42,828 bases of DNA. Origin: Dictyobacter arantiisoli (GTDB taxonomy: Bacteria > Chloroflexota > Ktedonobacteria > Ktedonobacterales > Ktedonobacteraceae). The translations under genes and the position numbers were made by a program. Where the stretch lies: positions 1-42,828 of the forward strand of contig NZ_BIXY01000061.1 in the NCBI RefSeq assembly GCF_008326305.1, read 5' to 3'. Shown in pieces: positions 1 to 8,630 of this stretch (position 1 is the first letter of the stretch; every line of letters begins with the position of its first letter). The notes under the pieces are model-generated. The model was not told where the DNA came from. It ran no database searches and worked only from the letters and a program-made list of their open reading frames with translations.

Positions 1-1
1 A

Positions 2-2575
2 CGTTCGTTGGGATCGGTCACCTATCAAGATGCCTCAACGATTGTGTTATCGACCACCGTTTCCTATCAACTCGGTAATGGATTGGCCAGTTTTTCGCGC
101 GATACTTCCACGCCCTTTGAGCGTACCATCACCCAGGATGCCTACAATCATCAGCAGATCAGCTATAGTGATGCGCTTGGGCGCCATCGCTATGATCAAC
201 TCTTTAGCGGCACAGGCGCATCAGGCAGTCCCTATAGTACGGTGCGCACCCTGCAATACAATCGCGATACGGTGGGCAATCTGGTCTCCACCGATACCTT
301 TGATGCCTCCTCCAACCTTCTTGCTTACCAGACGACGACCTATGATGGGGTCGGGCGCAAAACGGGGCTCAATGACGCAGATTCCGGCTCGTGTACGAAT
401 ACCCCCTTGCCCGCTGGCTGTAGCAGTAGCGCAGATACGGCCTGGAAGTACAACTACGACCGCAACGGTAACGTGCTCAGTCAACAAGATCCGCGTGGGC
501 AGAGTACCTATGTGAGCTATGATGTGCTCAACCGAGCGCTCTGTAAAGGCACCACATCCGCAGCGGTCTCACCCTGTAGCAGCAGTGCCTCTGCGACCTT
601 CTTTTATGATAGCTATGACAACACCAGCAATCCTGGCGTGACCTTCCCCACGACCTGTATGGCTCCCAGCGGTTCCTACGCCTCCGACCCGATTGGTAAA
701 GAGACGGCGGAAACCTTCAGTGCCACGGCAGGCAATGGATCCCGCTGTAGTGGCTACAATCAGCGGGGGCAGGCCGACCAGAGCGGGTTGACGGTCACCG
801 CCGATGGTACGACCACGACGCAAACGGTGCATGCTTCCTACAACGATATGGGGCAACCCACCACTCTGGTCTATCCCGATGGCGAAGCTTTGACGGCACA
901 GTATGATGGCAATAGCTATCTGCGCTCCTCCTACTTTGGCGATGCCAGCAGTACCGATCCCGTCAGCTTCCTGGTGGGACAGGTCTCCTACACCAACACT
1001 GGCCAGGTCTCGGGATTAGCGATTGGAGGTTCAGCAACCAAAGCATCGCAGCCGACTCCTGTTTTCTCGACCAGTGCCACCTATGATGGCATTGATCGTC
1101 CCGTGACCAGCAGTGCCACGCGCAATGGCAGCACCTTCTGGAGCCAGACGAAGACCTATGACAACGTCGGCAATACCTTGAATCTGAGCACGACCATTCC
1201 CACCGTCTCAGGAGGCAGTCAGACCGACTCCCAATCCTTCTGTTATGACGCACTCAATCGTCTCGTCTGGGCCGGAGATACCGGAACCCCGAGTGGAGGA
1301 GATCATTGTGGCTTGAATCCCAATGGCACCACTATTGCACCCTATCAACAGAGCTCTAGTTATGATGCCCTGGACCGCCTGACGAGTGGTCCGGCAGGCA
1401 CCGAAACCTATGGCACGACTCCAACGCATGGTGCCACGACGTTAAGCACGGTGCCCAACCAGTACGCCAGCTATGATGCCATGGGTAACATGACCTGTCG
1501 GAACACCGATACCACCGTGGGTTCAATGCAAAGTTGTGATGCCTCCCAAAGCGGCGCACTGATGAGCTATGACAACGAAGGTCGTCTCTCTTCCTGGACC
1601 GCGCCCGGCGGCACGACCCCCAGCGATCAATTCCTCTATGACAACGCAGGCCAGCGCGTGCTGCTCTACTACAATTTTCGCTACTATGACTCAACCAGTG
1701 GTCGTTTTACAAGTGCGGATACGGTCGAAACCAATGGAAGTGGTCTGGATCCCTATGCCTATGTGCATAACAATCCCGTGAGCCTGACTGACTCGAACGG
1801 ACATTGTCCATGGTGTATTGGTGCTATTATTGGAGCTGTTGTCGGTGCTGTAGCGGACTATGGCTACCAGGTTTATAGCAACTATCAGAGTGGAGACTCT
1901 AATCCATGGGGCGATGTGAATTGGTGGGATGTCGGCGGTGCGGCGGTTGGAGGGGCACTGATTGGAGCCACATTGGGTGCTGCGGCCCCTGCTCTTGCAG
2001 ACGCGGCGGCAGCGGGTGTGTCCGCCTACAATGCTGGTGTGGGTGCGAGTGGCATTGCTACGCTAGCCTATACGGCCTATCAATATGGACCAACCATTGC
2101 AGCGGATACCTCGGCAGTAGCTACAGCAGCTGATACTGGTGTAACGGCAGCAGCAGATACAAGTGCATCAGTAGCACCAAGGTGGACAGAGTCTACTGTG
2201 AAGGATACCTTGAATGATGCTGGTGCTAAGACAACCAATGCAGATAGCCTTAAACTGACGCGTAACGAGAATCGTCTCTATCTTGGACATTATGGTGGGA
2301 ATGGTACCATTATAGGAGGTACGGATGTTCCTCGCATTAAGCCAGGATTGACTTATCTCGATGCGCTTGCCGAAGACAATGGCGGAATGACTCTTGCCGA
2401 TCTGATAAACCCGACTATAGATGAGATAACACCTCATATTGATAAGGCTGATGAGATTCTGTTCAATATTGGTCGCAATGGACTTGCTCCTGGATCATTG
2501 ACGGAGCAAGAGTTCATGTATATATTGAGCAAAGAGCAGATCTTGCAACGAACCCAATTCGTTGAAAGGAGATAG
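2..2575 (+). CDS. RHS repeat-associated core domain protein with variable C-terminal tip (5' truncated by window edge)
   Basis: The 3' part of a long RHS/YD-repeat gene; the frame is open to the left edge, so the N-terminus is outside the window. YD-type repeats (YDxxGN, YDxLNR, YDNAGQR) run to about residue 555. The RHS core end follows: FRYYDSTSGRF, then DPYAYVHNNPVSLTDSNGH. RHS proteins form a shell around a toxin that is released after the core. Downstream of the core are two Gly/Ala-rich hydrophobic stretches (about residues 600-690) and a polar tip of about 130 residues that I cannot assign to a toxin family. Base composition falls in the tip (after about 2160), as expected for a swapped tip module. 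YDNAGQRVL joins directly to LYYNFRYYD; family members usually have roughly 80-110 residues here, so an in-frame deletion is possible. Family call is firm; toxin activity is unknown. Confidence 0.9.
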   Translation, partial: RSLGSVTYQDASTIVLSTTVSYQLGNGLASFSRDTSTPFERTITQDAYNHQQISYSDALGRHRYDQLFSGTGASGSPYSTVRTLQYNRDTVGNLVSTDTFDASSNLLAYQTTTYDGVGRKTGLNDADSGSCTNTPLPAGCSSSADTAWKYNYDRNGNVLSQQDPRGQSTYVSYDVLNRALCKGTTSAAVSPCSSSASATFFYDSYDNTSNPGVTFPTTCMAPSGSYASDPIGKETAETFSATAGNGSRCSGYNQRGQADQSGLTVTADGTTTTQTVHASYNDMGQPTTLVYPDGEALTAQYDGNSYLRSSYFGDASSTDPVSFLVGQVSYTNTGQVSGLAIGGSATKASQPTPVFSTSATYDGIDRPVTSSATRNGSTFWSQTKTYDNVGNTLNLSTTIPTVSGGSQTDSQSFCYDALNRLVWAGDTGTPSGGDHCGLNPNGTTIAPYQQSSSYDALDRLTSGPAGTETYGTTPTHGATTLSTVPNQYASYDAMGNMTCRNTDTTVGSMQSCDASQSGALMSYDNEGRLSSWTAPGGTTPSDQFLYDNAGQRVLLYYNFRYYDSTSGRFTSADTVETNGSGLDPYAYVHNNPVSLTDSNGHCPWCIGAIIGAVVGAVADYGYQVYSNYQSGDSNPWGDVNWWDVGGAAVGGALIGATLGAAAPALADAAAAGVSAYNAGVGASGIATLAYTAYQYGPTIAADTSAVATAADTGVTAAADTSASVAPRWTESTVKDTLNDAGAKTTNADSLKLTRNENRLYLGHYGGNGTIIGGTDVPRIKPGLTYLDALAEDNGGMTLADLINPTIDEITPHIDKADEILFNIGRNGLAPGSLTEQEFMYILSKEQILQRTQFVERR

Positions 2576-2584
2576 TAATCGATG
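2566..2584 (+). promoter_or_regulatory. Strong ribosome binding site and ATG leading into a 13-codon frame
   Basis: AAGGAG at 2566-2571 overlaps the RHS stop and sits 10 nt before ATG 2582. That ATG opens a 13-codon frame ended by TGA at 2621-2623. The frame is the same one used by the membrane protein that follows, so this site probably marks the original start of that gene. Confidence 0.6.
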
Positions 2585-2626
2585 TCACACGATGCCCAAA
2601 TGCCGATCTTCACTGAAGACTGACGC

Positions 2627-3196
2627 TTGATAGAGAACAATCAATTAGGCGTTCCTCTATCTATTCATTCCATAAAAAATAAAGAAATACTCTCTTGGAC
2701 TATTTTGGGCTGGTTTATCTTCATACTCTCTGTTCTTACTTTGAGCGCGCTCATCATCCTCATAATCATCAATTGGCAACAGATCATTGCGCTCTCTACT
2801 GAACATCTCCACGATATAGGAGCAGTTGAACAACGTAACGTGAAACAAAGCCAACTGTATGATGAACATTTTTCGCTCTTTCGATCTTTGGTTGTAGTTG
2901 GGTGTGTGTTTCTCTTAGGACTGTTTCTCTTGCTTGTCAGAATTTCCTCTATGAAAAGGCGACGAGTCATTGTTTGTGAGCACGGTCTTCTCCAGGTTCG
3001 CAGGAAAGTATGGAGTGATCAGGTTGAAGTGGTGCATTGGGAAGAAATCCAGGCACTCAAGTCGGTACATACCATTTCTAACCGAGAATATATGCATCTC
3101 ATACGAAAGGAAGGCAAACCGCTTGTTCTCGTTAATGATTACGAGGATTTCGACGAACTATTTGAGCAAATAAGACAATATAAACCTTTACCATAA
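2627..3196 (+). CDS. Two-TM membrane protein, DUF6585-like; candidate RHS immunity protein
   Basis: A 189-residue protein directly behind the RHS tip. It has membrane segments at about residues 23-47 and 84-106 and a C-terminal cytoplasmic domain with the pattern CEHGLLQVRR...VVHWEEIQAL...LIRKEGKPLVL, which resembles the DUF6585 fold seen in actinobacterial and Ktedonobacteria proteins. A small gene right behind an RHS tip is the usual place of an immunity gene, so that role is inferred from position only. TTG 2627 has a poor ribosome binding site. A strong site and ATG lie 45 nt upstream in the same frame (2582), but TGA at 2621-2623 intervenes, one codon (CGC) before the TTG. Either a nonsense mutation shortened the gene, or translation stops and restarts at TTG, or there is a sequencing error. 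Confidence 0.6.
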   Translation: MIENNQLGVPLSIHSIKNKEILSWTILGWFIFILSVLTLSALIILIIINWQQIIALSTEHLHDIGAVEQRNVKQSQLYDEHFSLFRSLVVVGCVFLLGLFLLLVRISSMKRRRVIVCEHGLLQVRRKVWSDQVEVVHWEEIQALKSVHTISNREYMHLIRKEGKPLVLVNDYEDFDELFEQIRQYKPLP

Positions 3197-3584
3197 AGGA
3201 AGCATATCTAGCTATTACCTACATAGCATTGATCAATGGTATGAGCTGCAATGGGATAGTCAATTGGCAAGAGGAACGTAATATGCATATGAATTCTCTG
3301 GAAATAATGTGGAACAATACAGTATATAAAATTTAATAGAACAACAAACCATTGTGGTATTGCTCCCTATTGGAATGGAGACCCTGCGCTGGCTGATCGG
3401 CCAAAAGAGGTGCAAAGTTATAGTTCCGATGGGAAACTAATGCAGGACAGTCGGTGGACCGATAGCCTGAGTTGTCCCGCTTCCGGCGTGGCCGCCAGCG
3501 TGGGTGTCGTCGGTGGAATGTATGATCCGGGCACGTCAATTTTTCGAACAGATGTTCGATCCACTTCAATCCGCTCTACAAGCG
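3197..3584. other. Intergenic stretch, no supported gene
   Basis: About 390 bases between the membrane gene and a palindromic block. Short open frames on both strands match no family I recognise and have no convincing ribosome binding site. It may be decayed coding DNA. Confidence 0.4.
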
Positions 3585-3745
3585 GGGTTGCAAGGGGCGG
3601 CTAGCCCCTTGCCGGGGTTACAGGGGTGTCCCCTGTCCTTTTTCTTTTTCCTCGCGCCGCCTGCGGCGGGCAAAAAGGGGAAAAGAAGTATGTGGGGGAC
3701 ACCCCACACCCCGGCAGAAGGCTTCGCCCTCTGCACTCCCATTGT
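3585..3745. repeat. Composite inverted-repeat element of GGGGTGTCCCC type
   Basis: Two imperfect inverted copies of about 50 nt flank a GC-rich centre (GCCGCCTGCGGCGGGC). The left copy reads GCCGGGGTTACAGGGGTGTC; the right copy on the other strand reads GCCGGGGTGTGGGGTGTCCC. Each half has its own hairpins: GCAAGGGGC/GCCCCTTGC (3590-3612), ACAGGGG/CCCCTGT, TGTGGGG/CCCCACA and GCAGAAGG/CCCTCTGC. The whole can fold into one long structure. It has the look of a non-coding MITE or REP-type element; small frames across it are low-complexity and not believable genes. Confidence 0.6.
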
Positions 3746-3968
3746 AGCGAACGTTTGTTTCAAAAGTTTGGGATAACTCATGTATTTCGTCTACCTTTCG
3801 CTCTTTGTTCTGACACCTTCTTTCATTTCTTATCCTAACATTTTCAGACAGGTGAGGCGAGATGGGTTTCCCAACAGTGTCAAAAGCGTGCCAGACCCAT
3901 TAAACTGGTGCTTTTACGACAATTATCCTGGTGAACAAGCCGCTCGGGATAGCGTGTTCATAGGGTGG

Positions 3969-4535
3969 TTATGTACCAGCGACGATGCCCTTGAGCTGGT
4001 CGAGGGACGCTCGGATAAGTCGCGATAGATCTTGCTCATCAGGTTCGCTGACCCAGCGGTCAAACGCTATTTTGAACGTGATGGATCCGACTTCCGCGGC
4101 GAGTATCGCCGCAAGGTCGCTCACGCCGCGCCTTCGCAACGCGTCGGCTATGGCGGAGGTAAGTGCTGCGCGCTTGAGCATCTCGCGTTCTTGGAGTTCC
4201 GGGTTGGCGGCAATCACGGCCTGACGCTGCCGAACGCGTTCATAGCGCTCCTGGAACACCGGGGTAGCGGCCTCCAGGGCCGCGATAACTGCATCGAGCG
4301 GCGTGGTGGAAGCAGGCGCAGCTTCGATGGCACTCACGAAGAGAGTGCGCAGCATGTCCTGACCCCCGAACAGCACCTCGCGCTTATCGGCGAAGTAGCG
4401 GAAGAATGTCCGCTCGGTGAGACCAGCCCGTTCAGCGATCTCCGTCACCATTGTCTGCTCAAACCCGCGTTCCTGGTACAGGTCCAGGGCTGCCTGCTCC
4501 AGTCGGCCCCTGGCATTGGGTTCCCATCGGCTCAT
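3969..4535 (-). CDS. TetR/AcrR family repressor, MftR-like C-terminal domain
   Basis: 188 residues from the ATG at 4535, which has GAAGGAGG upstream; the longer frame to 4616 would run through the operator and is rejected. The N-terminal TetR helix-turn-helix is clear: ALDLYQERGFEQTMVTEIAE followed by AGLTERTFFRYFADKREVLF (about residues 15-55). The C-terminal half (VRQRQAVIAANPELQEREML, then AILAAEVGSITFKIAFDRWV) resembles the MftR-type ligand domain. It is divergent from the dehydrogenase at 4778, with a palindromic operator between them, so it most likely represses itself and that gene. Ligand unknown. Confidence 0.9.
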   Translation of the reverse strand: MSRWEPNARGRLEQAALDLYQERGFEQTMVTEIAERAGLTERTFFRYFADKREVLFGGQDMLRTLFVSAIEAAPASTTPLDAVIAALEAATPVFQERYERVRQRQAVIAANPELQEREMLKRAALTSAIADALRRRGVSDLAAILAAEVGSITFKIAFDRWVSEPDEQDLSRLIRASLDQLKGIVAGT

Positions 4536-4565
4536 ACGTTCAATCCCTCCTTCATGACAGCTATT

Positions 4566-4617
4566 GACATCACTTCCAGTATACGGTATTATAGTGATGT
4601 CAGCAACCGACATCACT
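4566..4617. promoter_or_regulatory. Probable TetR operator: three copies of GACATCACT
   Basis: AGTGATGTC (4593-4601) and GACATCACT (4609-4617) form a perfect 9-bp inverted repeat with a 7-nt spacer. A third GACATCACT lies at 4566-4574, 43 bp from the right arm. On the minus strand TATAAT (4592-4587) directly abuts the palindrome, so a bound repressor would block the tetR promoter. Confidence 0.75.
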
Positions 4618-4716
4618 GTTTCGCCTTACCTGGAGAGATCTGTGGCGGAGCGGAACAGAAAAGGGTGTTGAGTCAGTGGATGTTGTGTGTAGGCCTACCT
4701 CACGATAAGAAAACAC

Positions 4717-4741
4717 ATGCTCTACTTATTAGTTAGAGCAT
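4717..4741. promoter_or_regulatory. Inverted repeat upstream of the dehydrogenase
   Basis: ATGCTCTA and TAGAGCAT (8-bp arms, 9-nt spacer) lie 37 nt before the ATG at 4778. A 10-bp palindrome GTAGGCCTAC lies about 20 nt further upstream. Either could be a second regulator site or a 5' leader hairpin; which one cannot be told from sequence. Confidence 0.35.
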
Positions 4742-4777
4742 TACCGAGAGCAATAAGTGTTATAAGGAGTACGTTAT

Positions 4778-5719
4778 ATGAGTCGAGCGATTATGTATAC
4801 GTCATTTGGCGGACCCGACGTTTTAGAACTGCAAGACATTCCAGAACCCCATGCTGGTCCAGATGAAGTACGAGTACGCGTGGCGGCCGCAGGCTTGAAC
4901 CCGATGGATTGGAAGCTCTCTTCAAATCCCGACGTGGCTGCAAGGTTTGGTATTACGTTGCCAGCAGGATTCGGTCATGATTTCGCTGGCACCATTGATG
5001 AGGTTGGCTCTCATGTCAAAGATTTTTCTATTGGAGACCGTGTCTTTGGCGGAGCGCTTGGTCGCGCCGTCGCTGACTATATTGTCCTGAAAGTTTCATC
5101 CACAGAACCACAATTGTATCATACTCCCAGTGGCATTCCAGACGTCATTGCAAGCGCTCTTCCGGTTGCTGGTCTTACCGCCGACGCGGCACTGAGCGTG
5201 ATCGGTGTCAAGTCAGGTGAGACCGTGCTCATAGGTGGTGCCGCCGGTGGCGTCGGCACCTTCGCCGTACAGCTCGCAAAGCTGGCTGGCGCAACCGTTA
5301 TCGGGACCGGATCAGAGGATTCATTCGACTATCTCCGTACGCTTGGTGCTCTTCCAGTCACCTACGGACCAGGATTGGCAGACCGCGTGCGTCAGTTCGC
5401 CCCACATGGTGTCGACGCGGCTACGGCGCTCGTGGGGACAGAGACCATAGACGTTGCCCTTGCGCTTGGTATTTCGCCAGCTCGTATTTCTACGATCGCT
5501 GCAGGACCGAATCCGCCAGGAGGTGTACATGCCACAGGCGGGGCACAAGCCAGTCCTGGTGCCCTCGAGAGAATTACCGATGCCATAAGGAGTGGGAAGC
5601 TGACCGTCCCAATAGCCGCAACGTTTCCCATCGAACGGACCCGCGAGGCTGTCACGCTTCAGTGCGGGGGGCATGTTCACGGCAAAGTGGTCATTACACT
5701 TTCTGAAAAGGATCGCTAA
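4778..5719 (+). CDS. NAD(P)-dependent MDR dehydrogenase, quinone oxidoreductase-like (zinc-independent)
   Basis: 313 residues, the usual size for the quinone reductase/zeta-crystallin branch of the medium-chain dehydrogenases. The N-terminal GroES-like domain starts SRAIMYTSFGGPDVLELQDI; GHDFAGTIDEVG follows at about residue 68. The Rossmann nucleotide-binding motif is IGGAAGGVGTFAVQLAKLAG near residue 150. The zinc-ligand cysteines of alcohol dehydrogenases are missing. The ribosome binding site AAGGAG is 8 nt before ATG. It should reduce a quinone or enone with NADPH, probably in detoxification. The divergent TetR gene and shared operator suggest induction by a xenobiotic. Confidence 0.88.
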   Translation: MSRAIMYTSFGGPDVLELQDIPEPHAGPDEVRVRVAAAGLNPMDWKLSSNPDVAARFGITLPAGFGHDFAGTIDEVGSHVKDFSIGDRVFGGALGRAVADYIVLKVSSTEPQLYHTPSGIPDVIASALPVAGLTADAALSVIGVKSGETVLIGGAAGGVGTFAVQLAKLAGATVIGTGSEDSFDYLRTLGALPVTYGPGLADRVRQFAPHGVDAATALVGTETIDVALALGISPARISTIAAGPNPPGGVHATGGAQASPGALERITDAIRSGKLTVPIAATFPIERTREAVTLQCGGHVHGKVVITLSEKDR

Positions 5720-5741
5720 ACCTCGATGAGGGGTCAGCATG

Positions 5742-5851
5742 TTTTAGTGTGTGGTGTTGGAAAAGTTCTAAGAACTTTTCCAACACCACACACTAAAAAG
5801 ATGTTTGAGCGCCGCAGGTGCGAAAACTCATGCACAGAGATGGTGGAGAGC
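5742..5851. repeat. Palindrome-plus-tail repeat, copy A
   Basis: A 57-nt near-perfect palindrome (arms 5742-5769 and 5771-5798, one central base) starts 22 nt behind the dehydrogenase stop. It is followed by a tail (5799-5851) that, with the end of the palindrome, matches copy B at 25796 in reverse orientation with one mismatch in 57 nt. Arms begin with T and end with A, so no U-tract follows the stem in either direction; it is not an ordinary intrinsic terminator. Confidence 0.8.
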
Positions 5852-5909
5852 ATGGGAATCAAACACTTTGTCAGAACTGTGGATGAGGTTCATCCAGAAA
5901 AGGTAGGCT

Positions 5910-7728
5910 ATGATGGAAAAGCCAGCACGGTCTTCGGGGCGTTCCCAGGAGCGTAGTCAATGGCAAGCACTCTTTCAGCAAAACACTGGCGATCCTGTAC
6001 AGATGCTGGTCACGATCTTTGAAAAGGAGCTTCCCGCTCCATCGACAGAATTTGGGCAAGCAGAGACGGTCCGTGTGTCTATGCGTGACGGGATAGGTCT
6101 TGCGACACGGGTATTTCTTCCGGCAGGCCAGGGACCATGGCCTGTGATTCTGGCCCGTTATCCCTATCCGATGGCGGCAATGATGGAGGCTCTTGGTCGT
6201 GTCTGGACGCGGCATGGGTATGCTTTTGTGACGCAGGAGTGTCGAGGAACGAATGCCTCGGAGGGTGTATGGGTCCCATGGGAACATGAACGCGATGATG
6301 GTCTGGATACAATAGATTGGCTCAAACGGAAATATTGGCATGTGGGGGAGGTCCTATCTCTCTGGCGTACAGTGGGTCATGGCCGATCAACTTCCACCTG
6401 AAGTGAAAGCTCTGGTTCTCTCAGTGAATGGAACTGAGCGCTATCGGCAATTGTACATGAACGGTATGTTCAGGCAGGATGCTTTTACTTCGTGGGCATT
6501 TGCTAACTCCGAGGTGAAGACGCGGCAAGATCCAGGAGAACTCTATCAGCAAGCGCTCTATGCGCGTCCACATCTGGATGTGGATGTCAAGTTGCTTGGT
6601 CAGGAACTGCCCTGGTATCGCGAATGGATTAGCAATGTGAGCCGCGAGGGAGAGTATTGGAAGCGCGGCGTTTGGAACATGCTTCAGCACATTCCACCCC
6701 AGGTACACACTCCTGTCCTGATGGTTGGTGGCTGGTATGACCACAATCTTGATGGGATGATTCGAGCCTATGAGCAGTTCCCAGAGCAGACAAGGGCTGC
6801 AAGTCGCTTTGTGATTGGTCCCTGGATTCATGCGCTGGAAAGTAGCGGGGATCTGGACTATCCTGATAGCGATGTTCTGGGGACGTTTACAATCAAGCAG
6901 GCAACTGAATGGTTTGATCATCAGCTCAAAGGACAGTCCTATCCCTATCGCAAGGGGGGGATAGACGCATATATTATCAGAGAAGGTAGGTGGCAGGTAT
7001 GGGATAGAGGATTTCCACAGACACAGAAGCAGGCATATTATTTGTGTTCCGGTCAGGAGGTGTATCCTTCCTCAGGACAATTGACGTCTGAGGCTTCGTC
7101 AACGCAGGAGCGTATCTCCTATACCTATAATCCAGATAACCCGGTTCCAACGCAGGGAGGAGAGGGTTTACTCGCCTTCTCCTTTGGTCCGACGTATCAT
7201 GGTGCCGCGCCGTCGAGTCTCAAGCAGGCAGAGCCAGGGAGCAGAGCAGATGTGATTACCTTCCTCTCCGCTCCTCTCCAAGCGGATGTCGCTATCCAGG
7301 GTCGCATCAAAGCGCATCTGCGTGTGAGCTCAGACGTCGATGATACAGCATTTACGGTGAAGCTCATGGAGGTCTTTCCCAACGGCAATGCCTACAACAT
7401 CCGCGATGGTATCAGTAGCCTTGCGTATCGCAATGGTGCGACACGGCCACAGGACTATGTGGCAGGAGAAGCGGTCGATATTGAGATCGAACTGTGGCCG
7501 ATCGCCTGGACCATCAAGCAAGGGTCACGGATACGTGTTGATGTCTCCTCCTCGAATTTTCCAGCCTATTATGTCCACCCCAACGTTAGCGGACCCTGGG
7601 CCGAACAACAACAGGTACGCATCGCTCAACAGACGCTCTCTATCGGAGGCGCACAGTCGTATGTGGAGTTCCCGGTTGCTGTCGCGTCACTCCATGCTGA
7701 TGGGATCTTCACCGCAGAGGGATCATGA
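5910..7728 (+). pseudogene. CocE/NonD family alpha/beta hydrolase, broken by a frameshift near the nucleophile
   Basis: Two overlapping frames together make one CocE/NonD (X-prolyl dipeptidyl-peptidase-like) hydrolase. Frame 1 (5910-6401) covers the N-terminal part: VRVSMRDGIGLATRVFLPAG, then the oxyanion region (FVTQECRGTNASEG) and DDGLDTIDWLKRKYW. Frame 2 (6340-7728) resumes exactly at MWGRSYLSGVQW, containing the nucleophile serine (G-R-S-Y), then GGWYDHN with the acidic residue, FVIGPWIHA with the histidine, and the C-terminal jelly-roll domain. Relatives have about five extra residues (NGKVG-like) between YW and MWG, so a deletion of about 14 nt near 6338 fits best. A one-base error in the G run at 6343-6347 would restore a frame but not those residues. 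ATG 5910 has AAAAGG upstream. All catalytic residues survive, so decay is recent or the shift is recoded. Confidence 0.8.
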
Positions 7729-7874
7729 AAAGCTGCGCTTGGACATGTCATTCGAGAAGAGGAAACACAATACTAACCATCCGTTTTTTTTGCCAAATCC
7801 CCTTGCTCTATCGATAGCCATCGTTTAGAGCGAAGTTATGCCGTTACACGAGACCAGGAATCCTGCACAGCTGA

Positions 7875-8630
7875 CTACAGGATCTCTCTTGCTTCTTGAT
7901 ACCCAAGGGATTCGGCTTGTTGAAAGGCGTGGTGTGCCTCGGCCTGTCTGCCGAGGTGTTGAAGCACACGCCCTCGGTGATAGTGGGCGCGTGCATGGGT
8001 CGGATCAAGGGCCAGGGTTTGGTCAAAATCGGCCAAGGCCCGCTGGTAGTCCTGGAGCGTCGCGTATACCGCGCCTCGGTTGTGGTAGATGTGGGCATTG
8101 CTGGGATCAAGACGAAGGGCCTGGTCAAAGTCGGCGATGGCCTGCTGGCACTCATGGATGGCGGCGTGCGCGTTACCCCGGTTGTAGTAGGCGTCGGCAG
8201 AGTTGGGATCGAAGCGGAGGGTTTGGTCAAAATCGGCGATGGCCTGCTGGTACTCGTTGAGGGCGACATACGCAGTGCCTCGATTATAGTAGGCGTGGGC
8301 ATTGCTGGGATCGAGGCGGAGGGTGTGGTCAAAGTCGGCGATGGCCTGCTGGTACTCGTTGAGGGCGACATACGCAGTGCCTCGGTTGTAGTGGGTGGCG
8401 GTGGAGTCGGGAGCGAGGCGAAGGGCCTGGTCAAAGTCGGCGATGGCCCGCTGGTACTCGTTGAGATCAGCATAGGCGGCCCCGCGGTTGTGGTAGGCCC
8501 GAGCATAGCTGGGATCGAGGCGAAGGGCCTGCTCATAAGCGGCGATGGCCTGCTGGTACTCGTGGAAGGTGGCGTGGGCATTGCCTTCCTGCACCCATTG
8601 TTCTTTGGTCTGTGGCTGTGGAGATTCCAT
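7875..8630 (-). CDS. Tetratricopeptide repeat protein
   Basis: 251 residues, starting at ATG 8630 with GGAAAGGA upstream (the frame extends further upstream but without a good start). Almost the whole protein is TPR: about seven 34-residue units with the pattern AxxxNRGxAYxxLNEYQQAIADFDQALRLDP (split across units). Neighbouring units are very similar at DNA level (repeated GGCGATGGCCTGCTGGTACT), pointing to recent tandem duplication. There is no signal peptide or catalytic domain; a protein-protein scaffold in the cytoplasm is likely. The partner is unknown and no neighbour suggests one. Confidence 0.85.
   Translation of the reverse strand: MESPQPQTKEQWVQEGNAHATFHEYQQAIAAYEQALRLDPSYARAYHNRGAAYADLNEYQRAIADFDQALRLAPDSTATHYNRGTAYVALNEYQQAIADFDHTLRLDPSNAHAYYNRGTAYVALNEYQQAIADFDQTLRFDPNSADAYYNRGNAHAAIHECQQAIADFDQALRLDPSNAHIYHNRGAVYATLQDYQRALADFDQTLALDPTHARAHYHRGRVLQHLGRQAEAHHAFQQAESLGYQEAREIL

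Noticed and set aside
2621-2623. TGA as a selenocysteine codon
   Set aside because: No SECIS-like hairpin immediately follows, the family is not a selenoprotein, and a restart codon is 3 nt away.
3780-4028. Plus-strand frame of 82 codons before the TetR gene
   Set aside because: It overlaps the end of the tetR gene antisense, has no ribosome binding site and resembles no family.
5742-5798. Intrinsic terminator behind the dehydrogenase
   Set aside because: The 3' arm is followed by A residues, not T, in both directions; treated as a repeat hairpin.
5726-5956. Possible conserved small protein, since the frames over copies A (plus) and B (minus, 25715-25987) both give KKMFE-RRCENSCTEMVES
   Set aside because: The tails are nearly identical in DNA, so shared residues carry no evidence of selection, and the frames run through palindromes into unrelated flanks.
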